Part shown: positions 32,626-41,800 of the stretch, one piece after another
Layout: every line of letters starts with the position of its first letter
Numbering within the stretch: the first letter of the stretch is position 1
Assembly (NCBI RefSeq): GCF_918741275.1
Contig: NZ_CAKKNA010000001.1
Span: 1-64,000, forward strand
From: Bacillus sp. CECT 9360
GTDB lineage: Bacteria; Bacillota; Bacilli; Bacillales; DSM-1321
Length of the DNA: 64,000 nucleotides
Direction of reading: 5' to 3'
The notes under the pieces: generated by a model
The model's input: the letters and a program-made list of their open reading frames with translations, nothing else
Databases searched by the model: none
What the model was told of the DNA's origin: nothing
Made by a program: the position numbers and the translations under genes

Positions 32626-34248
32626 ATGAAATCCTTTATGACAATTGAAGAAATCCTAAGGCGAAAATATTTCGATAAAAGCGAACTCGCAGCAGGAGCG
32701 GAGGGGGCGGGTCGTCTCGTAAAATGGGTACATGTCGTTGAATCTACACAAATTACTCATTTGTTAAATGGAAACGAATTGATCCTTACCACTGGATTAG
32801 GCTGGAGGGATGACGAAGCCCTTGTACTCCCCTTTTTAACACAATTGATTGAAGCAGGCGCAGTCGGCCTTTGTATCGAAATAGGAACCCATATCTCAAA
32901 CCTTCCACAAGAAGCACTCCAGATCGCAAATGATCATAAATTTCCCATCATTCTTTTCCATGAAGAAGTGCCATTTGTTGAAATAACCCACGATTTACAT
33001 TCCATGATCATTAATAAACAATACCTGCTTATTTCCAACATCGAAAACTATTCACAGCAACTCAATAAGAAACTTCTCGACGTCGATGATTACGAACAAA
33101 TCCTAAAATTCATGCAAAGCTATTTAGATTTACAGGTACTGGCGATTTTTAATGATAACAGGCTAAAGACCGTCCCTAATGTCAGGGAACAGGCTTTAGA
33201 AGAGCTTGTTGAAAAGGCCATGAATGCAAACACGTCCATGAATCCTTCCATTCTTAAACAACCGATTACAATCCTTGGGGAAAAATATGCCGAACTGGTG
33301 ATATATTCAGGACAACGCGAATTAAATGAGTTTGATTTAATCATTTTAGATCGCACGGCCATCGCTCTTGCCCAGCATTTTTTGCGGGAGTTATATGTGG
33401 AAGAGAAAAAAGAAGCGGAAGAGAGCAAATGGATCAGGAGCTGGCTTGATGGCCAGTATAGCGACGAAGTGATCCGCAATCAGCTTTCGTATACTCATCC
33501 CCGGTTGAAATTGAATGGAGGTACTGTGTGCATATGCACGCTGCAGCCACTTTCCGGAAAGAGCGCTGCGGTAGATCGAACCTATTTTAAACTATTGTTT
33601 AGGACAGTATTTGAACAGGCTGGCTTTCAATTGTTCTCAACAGAAATGAGCCATTATCTCATTTTTATTTTGGGAGATAAACGATCCCCGGAAAATTGGA
33701 AAGAACGAATGAGTGATGCCTTCCTTCGAATTAACAATTCTGAAAGAAACGGGAAGAAGCGAGTGTGGGGGATAACGATTGGCGTTGGACAATACTTTAT
33801 AAAGTTGGGAGATATGTATAAAAGCTATAAAACAGCAAAAGAGGCGCTAATCTTGCAAAATTCGTTATCAGAAGAGAATAAGAGCTACTTCTATCAAGAT
33901 CTCCATATGCACAGGATATTATCTCTGATTAAGGAACATAGTAACCTCGAAGAAACCGTCAATGAGTATCTGGAACCTGTCATCGAATATGATAAAAAGT
34001 ATAATGGTGAATTAATGATCACGCTAAAAACCTACTTAACCTGTAATGGATCAAAGCAGGAAACTTCCAAAAAGCTATTTATCGTCAGGCAAACTCTTTA
34101 TCATCGATTGGAGAAGCTGGAAAAGCTGCTGGGAAAAGACTTTATGAAGTCTGAAAGGCGTCTCGCCATAGAGTTTATGATGTTTGCCTATGATTATTTA
34201 AAGAGCGCGAAAAAGAATTATCCATTACAATATGAAATCGAGCAATGA
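32626..34248 (+). CDS. PucR-family transcriptional regulator
   Basis: A 540-residue regulator. An N-terminal PucR sensory domain (about 1-125; TIEEILRRKYFDKSELAAGA, HVVESTQITHLLNGNELIL) is followed by a CdaR GGDEF-like domain (about 270-400) and a C-terminal HTH_30 domain (LMITLKTYLTCNGSKQETSK then LFIVRQTLYHRLEKLEKLLG). PucR controls purine degradation in B. subtilis; here the genes on both sides encode pyrimidine and beta-alanine degradation, so this is the best candidate regulator of both blocks. The start at 32626 follows GGGGTGG; the frame open from 32506 has no site near its ATG. Confidence 0.88.
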   Translation: MKSFMTIEEILRRKYFDKSELAAGAEGAGRLVKWVHVVESTQITHLLNGNELILTTGLGWRDDEALVLPFLTQLIEAGAVGLCIEIGTHISNLPQEALQIANDHKFPIILFHEEVPFVEITHDLHSMIINKQYLLISNIENYSQQLNKKLLDVDDYEQILKFMQSYLDLQVLAIFNDNRLKTVPNVREQALEELVEKAMNANTSMNPSILKQPITILGEKYAELVIYSGQRELNEFDLIILDRTAIALAQHFLRELYVEEKKEAEESKWIRSWLDGQYSDEVIRNQLSYTHPRLKLNGGTVCICTLQPLSGKSAAVDRTYFKLLFRTVFEQAGFQLFSTEMSHYLIFILGDKRSPENWKERMSDAFLRINNSERNGKKRVWGITIGVGQYFIKLGDMYKSYKTAKEALILQNSLSEENKSYFYQDLHMHRILSLIKEHSNLEETVNEYLEPVIEYDKKYNGELMITLKTYLTCNGSKQETSKKLFIVRQTLYHRLEKLEKLLGKDFMKSERRLAIEFMMFAYDYLKSAKKNYPLQYEIEQ

Positions 34249-34254
34249 TTGTTG

Positions 34255-34288
34255 AAGAAGTGTTCCACCTGGAAAGCTTCTTTTTTTA
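34255..34288 (+). terminator. Terminator of the PucR gene
   Basis: AAGAAG-TTCC and GGAA-CTTCTT pair with a 2-base internal loop around ACCT, followed by T7. Confidence 0.75.
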
Positions 34289-34369
34289 TGGCTTTTTTTG
34301 AATGTATGGATAGGCTTCCATCCGGCCATAATGTGAACAAATCGTATTTTTATAGAGAGGAAAAATACT

Positions 34370-35053
34370 GTGGATGAGATCAGCATCGGGTTACTATCGA
34401 TTAAGGTAATTATAGGATTTGTTACATTATTTTTTATTATTAACCTCACAGGCAGGACCTCGATTTATCAATTAACTCCGTTTCATTTTGTTTTCGTGTT
34501 GCTGCTGGGTGATTTTCTAGGAGATACCATTTATGAAGATCGAATCAGTGTTTTTTATTTTTTATATGCAGTCGGTTTGTGGACTCTTCTCATGCTTGGT
34601 GTAGAATTTTTGACTTTAAAAACAAAATCGACACGTTCTGGTTTGGAAGGGAATCCTTCGATTATCATTCGGGATGGAATTATTGACCGAACCATGCTGA
34701 AAAAGAGCAAGTTGGATATCAATCAGGTATCCAGTTTGCTGAGGCAAAATAGTGTTTTTTCAGTGCGTGAGGTGAAATATGGCATTCTGGAACCAAATGG
34801 TCAAATAAGCACATTGCTTCAATCCAAGTATCAGAAACCGGACAAGCAGGATCTGCATATTCCAGAAACCCAGGTGGATCTTCCCACCGCTCTTATCATT
34901 GACGGCGAAGTTTTATGGGACAATCTAAAAGAGTGCGGTTTTGACCAAAAATGGTTGGATCATCAATTAACGACTAACGGATATGACAATGAAAAGAGTG
35001 TTTTTTTCGCTGATTGGGCAGCCAGTGGGGGGATTCACATAAGTCCTAAATAG
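34370..35053 (+). CDS. DUF421 membrane protein (YetF/YdfS-like)
   Basis: A 227-residue protein: three membrane helices in the first 85 residues (with INLTGRTSIYQLTPFHFVFV) and a cytoplasmic DUF421 domain (about 90-200; EGNPSIIIRDGIIDRTMLKK, NQVSSLLRQNSVFSVREVKYGILEPNG). This matches YetF, YdfR/YdfS and YkjA of bacilli, spore or vegetative membrane proteins of unclear function. GTG start nine bases after AGAGAGG. It does not obviously belong to the pyrimidine pathway. Confidence 0.85.
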   Translation: MDEISIGLLSIKVIIGFVTLFFIINLTGRTSIYQLTPFHFVFVLLLGDFLGDTIYEDRISVFYFLYAVGLWTLLMLGVEFLTLKTKSTRSGLEGNPSIIIRDGIIDRTMLKKSKLDINQVSSLLRQNSVFSVREVKYGILEPNGQISTLLQSKYQKPDKQDLHIPETQVDLPTALIIDGEVLWDNLKECGFDQKWLDHQLTTNGYDNEKSVFFADWAASGGIHISPK

Positions 35054-35335
35054 GAATGATAAAAAAAATCTCCTGTCAACCACATGAGCAAAGCAGATTC
35101 CCCTTTTTCACCGGCATCCTTTTGGTGCGAGCCCAATCATGTTATATATTCTCATTACTTAACCCGCAAAACTTACCCCATACATTCTGTATTCTCTAGA
35201 TAGATGGCTGACTTACAATTTGTCGGAAAATCAGAACGTTTTCTATACATTATGTCTAATGAACCCTCCACCTAATCCTTATATAATGAGGACAATATCA
35301 GGCAGAATATTCTGACCCTATGGAGGTTTTGTTTA
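35054..35335 (+). promoter_or_regulatory. Promoter region of the aldehyde dehydrogenase/aminotransferase operon
   Basis: A perfect TATAAT lies at 35282-35287 with a poor -35 (ATGAAC at 17 bp), which suggests activator help. The palindrome CAGAATATTCTG at 35303 sits at about +10, a repressor-like position. AGGAGGT-type site TGGAGG precedes the ATG. Confidence 0.5.
35303..35314. promoter_or_regulatory. Palindrome, candidate operator shared with 17826
   Basis: CAGAATATTCTG, perfect 12-bp palindrome, 22 bp upstream of the dehydrogenase ATG. Same GAATATTC core and outer C..G as the palindrome at 17826-17839. Confidence 0.4.
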
Positions 35336-36796
35336 ATGGCTATTACTGAACCAGCTATAAAAATAGTAAAAAATTTTGTGGGCGGGATCTGGGTTGATTC
35401 CTCCAGTGAGAAATATGAAGCTGTCCCGAATCCGGCCACAGGTGAACTACTGGCACGAGTTCCGCTTTCGACCCGTGAGGATTTAGAGCATGCCGTAGCT
35501 GTTGCAAAGGAAGCGTTTCAAACATGGAAGAAAGTAGCTGTTCCGCAGAGGGCGCGAATATTGTTCCGCTATCATCAGCTTTTGACAGAACACTGGGAAG
35601 AGCTTGCGAAGCTGGTTACCCGGGAGAATGGCAAAAGCTATGAAGAAGCTTATGGTGAAGTGCTGCGCGGGATAGAGTGTGTAGAATTTGCCTCTGGTAT
35701 TCCGACATTGATGCAAGGATATCAGCTTCCTGATATTGCAAGTGGGATCGAATCGGGAATGTATCGCTATCCGATCGGGGTAATCGCCGGGATTACACCG
35801 TTTAATTTTCCAATGATGGTGCCGTGTTGGATGTTTCCGTTAGCGATTGCCTGCGGAAATACGTTTGTTTTAAAACCATCCGAACGGACACCATTACTCG
35901 CAAACCGGTTGGCAGAGCTGCTGAAGGATGCCGGTTTGCCTGATGGGGTTCTAAATATAGTCCACGGTGCACATGATGTAGTGAATGGATTATTAACCCA
36001 CGATGATGTGAAGGCTATCTCCTTTGTCGGTTCCCAGCCGGTTGCCGAATATATTTATAAAACGGCTGCTGCTAATGGTAAGCGTGTTCAGGCGCTGGCC
36101 GGGGCGAAAAACCATTCGATCGTTTTGCCTGACGCGGATTTGGAAAATGCCGTTCGCAATATTACGATGGCGGCCTTTGGTTCTGCGGGGGAACGTTGTA
36201 TGGCCGCTTCTGTTGTTGTTGCTGTGGGCGAGATTGCGGATCAACTCGTCAGCAAGCTCAAACAAACAGCTGATAAAATCATTATCGGTAATGGCTTGGA
36301 CAAAGATGTATTCCTTGGACCGGTCATTCGCGAATCCCATAAAGAACGGACACTGAAATATATCGAATCCGGAGAAGAACAGGGAGCGAGATTGGTCAGG
36401 GATGGACGAAACGACAAGGTCGATGATAAAGGATATTTTCTCGGTCCTACCATTTTTGACGGAGTGAAAACGAGCATGAAGATTTGGAGCGACGAAATTT
36501 TTGCCCCCGTTTTATCAATCGTGCGGGCGGAGAGCCTTGACGAAGCGATTGAACTTACCAATCAGTCGGAATTTGCGAATGGAGCCTGCCTCTATACAGA
36601 CAGCGCGAAAGCCATCCGTCAATTTCGTGATGAAATCGATGCAGGGATGCTTGGCGTCAATTTAGGTGTTCCGGCACCAATGGCATTCTTCCCGTTTTCA
36701 GGATACAAGAAATCGTTCTATGGTGACCTTCACGCCAATGGCAAAGACGGCGTCGAGTTTTATACACGGAAAAAAATGCTTACTGCCCGGTATTAA
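35336..36796 (+). CDS. mmsA: CoA-acylating (methyl)malonate-semialdehyde dehydrogenase
   Basis: A 486-residue aldehyde dehydrogenase of the MmsA/IolA branch, which turns malonate semialdehyde into acetyl-CoA plus CO2 (or methylmalonate semialdehyde into propionyl-CoA) with NAD and CoA. Seen: [20 protein letters not shown], the PSERTP motif, [11 protein letters not shown] and catalytic C288 in [13 protein letters not shown]; the usual catalytic Glu near residue 255 is absent in this branch (LAGAKNH), as expected. It lies 23 bp before the aminotransferase gene. Together they finish beta-alanine degradation. Confidence 0.92.
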   Translation: MAITEPAIKIVKNFVGGIWVDSSSEKYEAVPNPATGELLARVPLSTREDLEHAVAVAKEAFQTWKKVAVPQRARILFRYHQLLTEHWEELAKLVTRENGKSYEEAYGEVLRGIECVEFASGIPTLMQGYQLPDIASGIESGMYRYPIGVIAGITPFNFPMMVPCWMFPLAIACGNTFVLKPSERTPLLANRLAELLKDAGLPDGVLNIVHGAHDVVNGLLTHDDVKAISFVGSQPVAEYIYKTAAANGKRVQALAGAKNHSIVLPDADLENAVRNITMAAFGSAGERCMAASVVVAVGEIADQLVSKLKQTADKIIIGNGLDKDVFLGPVIRESHKERTLKYIESGEEQGARLVRDGRNDKVDDKGYFLGPTIFDGVKTSMKIWSDEIFAPVLSIVRAESLDEAIELTNQSEFANGACLYTDSAKAIRQFRDEIDAGMLGVNLGVPAPMAFFPFSGYKKSFYGDLHANGKDGVEFYTRKKMLTARY

Positions 36797-36819
36797 ATTT
36801 CAGATTTGGAGTTGATGTC

Positions 36820-38148
36820 ATGCACAACCTGGAAAATACGCTCTCGCTGCAAGAAGCGGATGAAAAGTATCTCTGGCATTCCATGAAAGGTTCTGCACCC
36901 GGACAAACAAATATGGTGATTACCAAGGGGGACGGCGCCTGGGTTACTGACAGTGACGGGAACCGTTACCTGGATGGAATGTCCGGGTTATGGTGCGTCA
37001 ACGTCGGATATGGGAGGCAGGAGCTTGCTGAGGCTGCATTTAAGCAACTACAGGAGCTCGCCTATGTACCATTGACCCAAAGCCATATTCCGGCGATAAA
37101 GCTAGCTGAAAAATTAAATGAGTGGCTGGGCGATGAATATGTCATCTTTTTTTCGAATAGCGGTTCGGAGGCGAATGAAGCCGCATTTAAAATAGCCCGA
37201 CAATACCATCAACAAACAGGTGAAGTTAATCGTTATAAGTTCATCTCAAGATATCGTTCTTATCACGGAAATACTATGGGGGCACTGGCTGCAACCGGCC
37301 AGGCGCAGCGAAAATTCAAGTACGAGCCGCTTGGCCAGGGATTTCTGCACGTGGCTCCGCCTGATACGTACCGCAATCCATCATTATCATCTGCGGAGGA
37401 AATCGACCGGGTGATGACCTGGGAATTGAGTGAGACGATTGCAGGTGTCATTATGGAACCGATCATCACCGGCGGCGGCATCTTAGTGCCCCCGGAAGGA
37501 TACATGGCAAGGGTGAAAGAGATTTGTGAAAAGCACGGCGCTCTGTTAATCAGTGATGAAGTCATCTGTGGCTTCGGCAGGACCGGAAAGCCGTTTGGAT
37601 TCATGAATTATGATGTGAAGCCCGATATTATTACGATGGCTAAGGGAATTACCAGCGCCTATCTGCCATTATCGGCTACAGCTGTCAAAAGAGAAATCTA
37701 TCAAGCCTATGCTGGGGATGATGCGTATGACCGTTTCCGCCATGTTAATACATTCGGGGGAAACCCGGCTGCCTGCGCTCTAGCTTTAAAGAATCTGGAA
37801 ATCTATGAAAAAGAGAATCTCTTTGAACGCTCAAGGGAGCTTGGGGAAAAGCTGCTGGCCGAATTGCAAGAATTAAAGGATCATTCCATGGTAGGAGATG
37901 TCCGTGGTAAAGGGCTATTAGTAGGAATTGAATTAGTAAAAGATAAGGTTTCAAAAGAACCCCTGCAAATCGAAAAGGTAAATTCGATTATCAATTCCTG
38001 TAAAGAAAAAGGGCTGATCATCGGGAAGAACGGGGACACTGTGGCCGGCTATAATAATGTTTTGACGCTCGCACCGCCGTTAAGCCTTACCGATGATGAC
38101 CTGGCGTTTATAGTGAAAACGGTCAAGGAAAGTTTTTCAAGAATATAA
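36820..38148 (+). CDS. Omega-amino acid:pyruvate aminotransferase (class III)
   Basis: A 442-residue PLP enzyme of aminotransferase class III. PLP contacts: FSNSGSEANEAAFKIA (phosphate site), YHGNTMGALAATG, D246 in LLISDEVICGFGRTG and the Schiff-base K275 in ITMAKGITSAYLPLSA. The annotation range includes beta-alanine:pyruvate and taurine:pyruvate transaminases. Directly downstream of mmsA, the most coherent role is beta-alanine (or 3-aminoisobutyrate) to (methyl)malonate semialdehyde. A weak GGAGTTG site precedes the ATG; a strong terminator follows. Confidence 0.88.
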   Translation: MHNLENTLSLQEADEKYLWHSMKGSAPGQTNMVITKGDGAWVTDSDGNRYLDGMSGLWCVNVGYGRQELAEAAFKQLQELAYVPLTQSHIPAIKLAEKLNEWLGDEYVIFFSNSGSEANEAAFKIARQYHQQTGEVNRYKFISRYRSYHGNTMGALAATGQAQRKFKYEPLGQGFLHVAPPDTYRNPSLSSAEEIDRVMTWELSETIAGVIMEPIITGGGILVPPEGYMARVKEICEKHGALLISDEVICGFGRTGKPFGFMNYDVKPDIITMAKGITSAYLPLSATAVKREIYQAYAGDDAYDRFRHVNTFGGNPAACALALKNLEIYEKENLFERSRELGEKLLAELQELKDHSMVGDVRGKGLLVGIELVKDKVSKEPLQIEKVNSIINSCKEKGLIIGKNGDTVAGYNNVLTLAPPLSLTDDDLAFIVKTVKESFSRI

Positions 38149-38157
38149 AACGGAGGA

Positions 38158-38188
38158 AGATGGGGAATGGTTTCCCCATCTTTTTTTA
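38158..38188 (+). terminator. Strong terminator of the aminotransferase operon
   Basis: AGATGGGGAA and TTTCCCCATCT pair nearly completely around a TGG loop, followed by T7. Confidence 0.85.
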
Positions 38189-38231
38189 GGCTTTGTTATA
38201 AAATTCTGTTGATTTTTGGCTCGTTTTTGCT

Positions 38232-38439
38232 CTGGCTCCGTGAATCGAGACAGAAAGTGAACGTTCTGCAAACGATTAACGGAGCCAGAACAGCCTTTCA
38301 GCTTTGCTGAAAAACGGGTTTCATCCAAACTTCCAAAAATCATTTATCACGATATTCTGCATCATAGACTTTATTAAAATGGTTCCGCACTTTTCGTTCT
38401 TTCTGTTTGGAGGCAGAAAGCGAATAGAAATTGCAGAAT
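38232..38439. repeat. Nested inverted-repeat elements before ggt
   Basis: Element A (38232-38288): CTGGCTCCGT/ACGGAGCCAG (10 bp), AATCG/CGATT and CAGAA/TTCTG nested with matching spacing. Next to it TTTCAGC/GCTGAAA (38296-38312). Element B (38354-38439): outer ATTCTGCA/TGCAGAAT and inner TTCG..CTTTCTG/CAGAAAGCGAA. Both share CAGAAAGYGAA and TTCTGCA words. The 455-base gap (38149-38603) has no credible ORF. They may be mobile REP-like or RNA elements. Confidence 0.5.
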
Positions 38440-38603
38440 GTTTAATAGGAACATGAAAAGATTAAAAAGGTAGATACTGAAACTAAATAACCTACACTAT
38501 AGTATAATCGAATTATTTTTTTGAATATTCAGTGTTATTGCTAGATTAATCTCTTCAAATTAATTAACTTTAAGAAGAAAGAAACAGATATAGGAGGGAA
38601 AAC

Positions 38604-40373
38604 ATGAAGAAAAATTTCAGGATTTTCGTAATGTTCCTATTTAGCGCCTTATTAATTTTGAGCAATGTGCCGATCCACGGACAAGCTAAGAAACCAACGT
38701 TTGATTATGGCAAGTACAGCCAGGTCGATATGGGAAGAGATGGCATGGTTGCTACAGCCCATCCGATCGCTTCAGAAATTGGTGCTGAAGTGCTGAAAAA
38801 GGGAGGAAATGCAGTAGATGCCTCGGTGGCGATTCAATTCGCACTGAATGTAGTTGAGCCGATGATGTCAGGAATCGGCGGCGGCGGATTCATGATGGTG
38901 TATGATGCGAAGACAAAGAAAACAAGCATCATCAACAGCCGCGAACGGGCACCCCAAGGAGCAACACCGGACATGTTTCTCGATGAAAACGGCAAGCCGA
39001 TTCCATTTAATGTACGTTCATCAGGCGGGACTGCGGTTGGGGTACCAGGAACGTTGAAAGGTCTGGAAAAAGCACTTGATAAGTGGGGAACACAGCCAAT
39101 GAAAAAGCTGATTGATCCGGCTATTAGTCTTGCCGACAAGGGATTCCCGATTGACTCAGTCCTCGCGAAAGCGATTGCTGATAATCAAACAGAACTGTCA
39201 CGGACAGCGGCCAGGAACATTTTTTTAAAAAATGGGGAACCGCTGAAGGAAGGAGAAATCCTTGAACAGGATGATCTTGCTAGATCCTTTAAAAAAATTC
39301 GTTCAGGCGGGACAGATGCTTTTTATGAAGGCGAGATCGGTGAGGCAATCGCCAGGACAGTCCAGAGCTATGGCGGTTCCATGACGAAAAAAGACCTCCG
39401 TAAATATAATGTGTCAATCGACGAACCCATCTGGGGCGAGTATAAGGGCTATAAAATTGCCAGCATGCCGCCGCCAAGTTCAGGCGGAGTGTTTCTATTG
39501 CAAATGCTTAAATTATTAGACGATTATCATGTATCTCAGTATGACGTTAAGTCGGCAGAAAAATATCATTTACTTGCGGAAACGATGCACCTTGCTTACG
39601 CGGACAGGGCGGCTTATGCCGGAGATCCAGAATTCGTTAAAGTTCCATTGAATGGCTTGCTGCATCCCTCTTATATAAAGGAGCGCCAGCAGCTTATCAA
39701 TATGGAAAAAGCGAATCAAAACCCCCAAGCGGGAGATCCGTGGAAATATGAGAAATCTAAGCCGAATTACAAGGTGACAAAGCAAAATGATGCCAAGAAG
39801 AACGGCGAAACAACACATTTCACAGTAGCTGATAAATGGGGCAATGTCGTATCATACACGACAACCATCGAGCAGGTATTCGGTACAGGAATTGTCGTGC
39901 CTGGATATGGGATTGTATTGAATAATGAACTGACCGACTTTGATGCGGTTCCGGGCGGGGTGAACGAAGTACAGCCGAATAAACGTCCGTTAAGCAGCAT
40001 GACGCCGACGATTGTATTTGAAGGAAACAAACCGGTATTGACTGTAGGTTCACCAGGCGGCCCGACCATCATTGCCTCGGTGCTGCAAACAATACTTCAT
40101 CGCGTCGAATATGATATGGAGCTCAAGGCAGCAGTAGAAGAGCCACGAATATACAGCAACAATATCAACTCCTATCAGTTCGAACAGGGAATACCGGCCA
40201 CCGTGCTCAGCAGACTGAACAGCATGGGTCATAAATTTGGCACAACCCCAGGAACAATCGGTAATGTCCAGAGCATCGAGATCAATAAAAACGGCACTTA
40301 CAAAGGAGTTGCCGATTCAAGCAGAAACGGCGCATCGATCGGAGTAGAGGTAAAAAAGAAGAAAAAAAGATGA
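38604..40373 (+). CDS. ggt: Gamma-glutamyltranspeptidase, secreted
   Basis: A 589-residue Ntn hydrolase precursor. The signal peptide (1-28, ending near H-G-Q-A) directs export. Autoprocessing is predicted before T403 in NGETTHFTVAD, the same residue number as the B. subtilis enzyme; other markers are MMSGIGGGGFMMVYD, NSRERAPQGA and SPGGPTIIASV (gamma-glutamyl pocket). It cleaves glutathione and poly-gamma-glutamate and transfers gamma-glutamyl groups. A lysine tail VKKKKKR ends it. AGGAGGG precedes the ATG. Confidence 0.93.
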   Translation: MKKNFRIFVMFLFSALLILSNVPIHGQAKKPTFDYGKYSQVDMGRDGMVATAHPIASEIGAEVLKKGGNAVDASVAIQFALNVVEPMMSGIGGGGFMMVYDAKTKKTSIINSRERAPQGATPDMFLDENGKPIPFNVRSSGGTAVGVPGTLKGLEKALDKWGTQPMKKLIDPAISLADKGFPIDSVLAKAIADNQTELSRTAARNIFLKNGEPLKEGEILEQDDLARSFKKIRSGGTDAFYEGEIGEAIARTVQSYGGSMTKKDLRKYNVSIDEPIWGEYKGYKIASMPPPSSGGVFLLQMLKLLDDYHVSQYDVKSAEKYHLLAETMHLAYADRAAYAGDPEFVKVPLNGLLHPSYIKERQQLINMEKANQNPQAGDPWKYEKSKPNYKVTKQNDAKKNGETTHFTVADKWGNVVSYTTTIEQVFGTGIVVPGYGIVLNNELTDFDAVPGGVNEVQPNKRPLSSMTPTIVFEGNKPVLTVGSPGGPTIIASVLQTILHRVEYDMELKAAVEEPRIYSNNINSYQFEQGIPATVLSRLNSMGHKFGTTPGTIGNVQSIEINKNGTYKGVADSSRNGASIGVEVKKKKKR

Positions 40374-40374
40374 C

Positions 40375-40415
40375 AAAACAGGCAGCGCCCGCGATAATGG
40401 GCGCTGCCTGTTTTT
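40375..40415. terminator. Bidirectional terminator between ggt and rsgA
   Basis: AAAACAGGCAGCGCCC and GGGCGCTGCCTGTTTT, 16-bp perfect stem around an 8-base loop, between convergent genes, T runs on both strands. Confidence 0.9.
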
Positions 40416-40433
40416 AATGATGGTGCCGTATCC

Positions 40434-41495
40434 TTACTTCCTGTTGACTCTTGTACGGTCTCCGGCGATCTTTTTCCAGCGGGCTTTTTCCGCAAGGGCC
40501 GCGCGCTGGTCTTCTTTCCGGGCGAGAAAGGCGAGTTCCCGCTGAAGTTTCACGTAATTGCTATAGCGCTCGTTATCCAATGTGCCATCGTTCAGGGCAA
40601 GTTGTACGGCACAGCCCGGTTCAGTCGTGTGCTGGCAGTCCCTGAATCTGCATTGTGCCGCCAGCACTTCAATGTCGGAAAAGCTGTGGCTCAGGCTTTC
40701 GTCTGCATCCCAGAGTTGAAGCTCGCGCATCCCCGGCGTATCAATGACGATTCCGCCGTTCTTTAACAGAATAAGTTCCCTGTGCGTCGTTGCGTGGCGA
40801 CCTTTGTCATCGTCTTCCCTAATCGTTTTGACTGCCTGTTTATCTTCCCCGTACAAGGCATTGGTCAGGGTTGATTTGCCGACTCCTGAAGAACCAAGGA
40901 GGGCGACGGTTTTGCCCTCGGTTAAATAAGGAGCCAGCTGGTCTAAGCCGTTATTTTTTTCAGCGCTGATCGCATGGATGGGTACACCGATTGCAATTCT
41001 TTCCACGTCACTAATTCTTTCAGCTATATTCTCGCAAAGATCGGCCTTGCTTAAGACGATGACCGGATTCGCGCCACTTTCCCACGCCATGAGCAAGTAA
41101 CGTTCAATCCGGCGCAGGTTAAAGTCTGCATTAAGGGCATTGACGAGAAATACCGTGTCCACATTGGCGGCAACTATTTGTTCTTCTGTCGTGTTGCCTG
41201 CTTGTTTCCGCGAAAATTTACTCTTCCGCGGCAGAATCGAATGGATTGTGGCCTTTTGTTCCTCCGGCCTTGCGGTAATCACAACCCAATCGCCTACCGC
41301 TGGGAAGTCCTGGCGTTCGGATGCTTGATATCGGAGTTTTCCTGTGACCTCCGCTAGCAATTCCCCTTCTTCAGTAAAAAGACGGTACATTCTTTTATGC
41401 TCAAGCGCTACCCGTCCTACTGAATAATTCCCCTCAGCAACTGAAGCGAAATGTTCTTCAAAAAATTTATCATAGCCTAATTGTTTTAAATTCAA
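40434..41495 (-). CDS. rsgA: RsgA/YloQ-type ribosome-dependent GTPase (paralogue)
   Basis: A 353-residue circularly permuted GTPase. The order is an OB fold (about 30-100), [17 protein letters not shown] with the G4-like LSKADLC motif, then the P loop [12 protein letters not shown], the switch G2 region (RHATTH) and IDTPGMREL, with a C-terminal zinc motif [16 protein letters not shown]. RsgA helps 30S maturation. The start is TTG 41495, nine bases after GGAGGAATTAA; the frame continues open upstream through an attenuator hairpin, but that part is leader. Isolated location and attenuated leader suggest an accessory, possibly inducible copy rather than the housekeeping gene, which in bacilli normally sits beside prkC and rpe. 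Confidence 0.85.
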   Translation of the reverse strand: MNLKQLGYDKFFEEHFASVAEGNYSVGRVALEHKRMYRLFTEEGELLAEVTGKLRYQASERQDFPAVGDWVVITARPEEQKATIHSILPRKSKFSRKQAGNTTEEQIVAANVDTVFLVNALNADFNLRRIERYLLMAWESGANPVIVLSKADLCENIAERISDVERIAIGVPIHAISAEKNNGLDQLAPYLTEGKTVALLGSSGVGKSTLTNALYGEDKQAVKTIREDDDKGRHATTHRELILLKNGGIVIDTPGMRELQLWDADESLSHSFSDIEVLAAQCRFRDCQHTTEPGCAVQLALNDGTLDNERYSNYVKLQRELAFLARKEDQRAALAEKARWKKIAGDRTRVNRK

Positions 41496-41532
41496 TGTTA
41501 ATTCCTCCAATGATTGAATGTTTTTTAAATGC

Positions 41533-41556
41533 AAAAAAGACCGGCGCACCGGTCTC
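41533..41556 (-). terminator. Attenuator terminator in the rsgA leader
   Basis: On the minus strand AGACCGG-TGCG-CCGGTCT, a 7-bp GC-rich stem, then six T, 40 bases before the rsgA TTG start. It lies between the leader peptide ORF and the gene. Confidence 0.7.
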
Positions 41557-41617
41557 TCAAGTTGAAATCTGCCAAAAGACAGATTCCTCCTATAAATAGA
41601 AAACCATGAGCCATGAT

Positions 41618-41692
41618 CACAGCCCATGGTAAAAGTACACATTCAATCATTGAAAAGCAAACGTCAAATGTCTTTTTTTCCGGAGGGCTGTG
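41618..41692 (-). promoter_or_regulatory. Alternative-pairing segments of the rsgA leader
   Basis: CACAGCCC inside the leader-peptide ORF (41692-41685 on the minus strand) is the exact complement of GGGCTGTG further down (41625-41618). Such pairing could switch the downstream fold when a ribosome stalls in the leader ORF. Confidence 0.4.
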
Positions 41693-41738
41693 GTATGAAA
41701 TTGACACTTCTTCTAGCGTTAAAAGTATTTACATTCAT
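41664..41738 (-). CDS. 24-residue leader peptide of rsgA
   Basis: A 24-codon ORF (MNVNTFNARRSVNF at its start, ending GKKDI) with a strong AAGGAGG site six bases before ATG, starting about 27 bases after the predicted transcription start. It is followed by alternative RNA pairing and an intrinsic terminator before rsgA. This is the layout of ribosome-mediated attenuators that control antibiotic-resistance and ribosome-stress genes in Firmicutes. Coding function is inferred from layout. Confidence 0.5.
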   Translation of the reverse strand: MNVNTFNARRSVNFIPQPSGKKDI

Positions 41739-41771
41739 AAAACATTCCTCCTTAGACGATTAATTAATATA

Positions 41772-41800
41772 ACTATATTAAAGTAAGCACGAATTGTAAA
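41772..41800 (-). promoter_or_regulatory. Promoter of the rsgA leader
   Basis: On the minus strand TTTACA (41800-41795), 17-base spacer, TATAGT (41777-41772). The leader is therefore about 270 bases long. Confidence 0.6.

Noticed and set aside
41496-41642. Longer N-terminus of RsgA
   Set aside because: The extension translates the attenuator stem and leader; RsgA homologues begin at NLKQLG, and GGAGG sits before TTG 41495.
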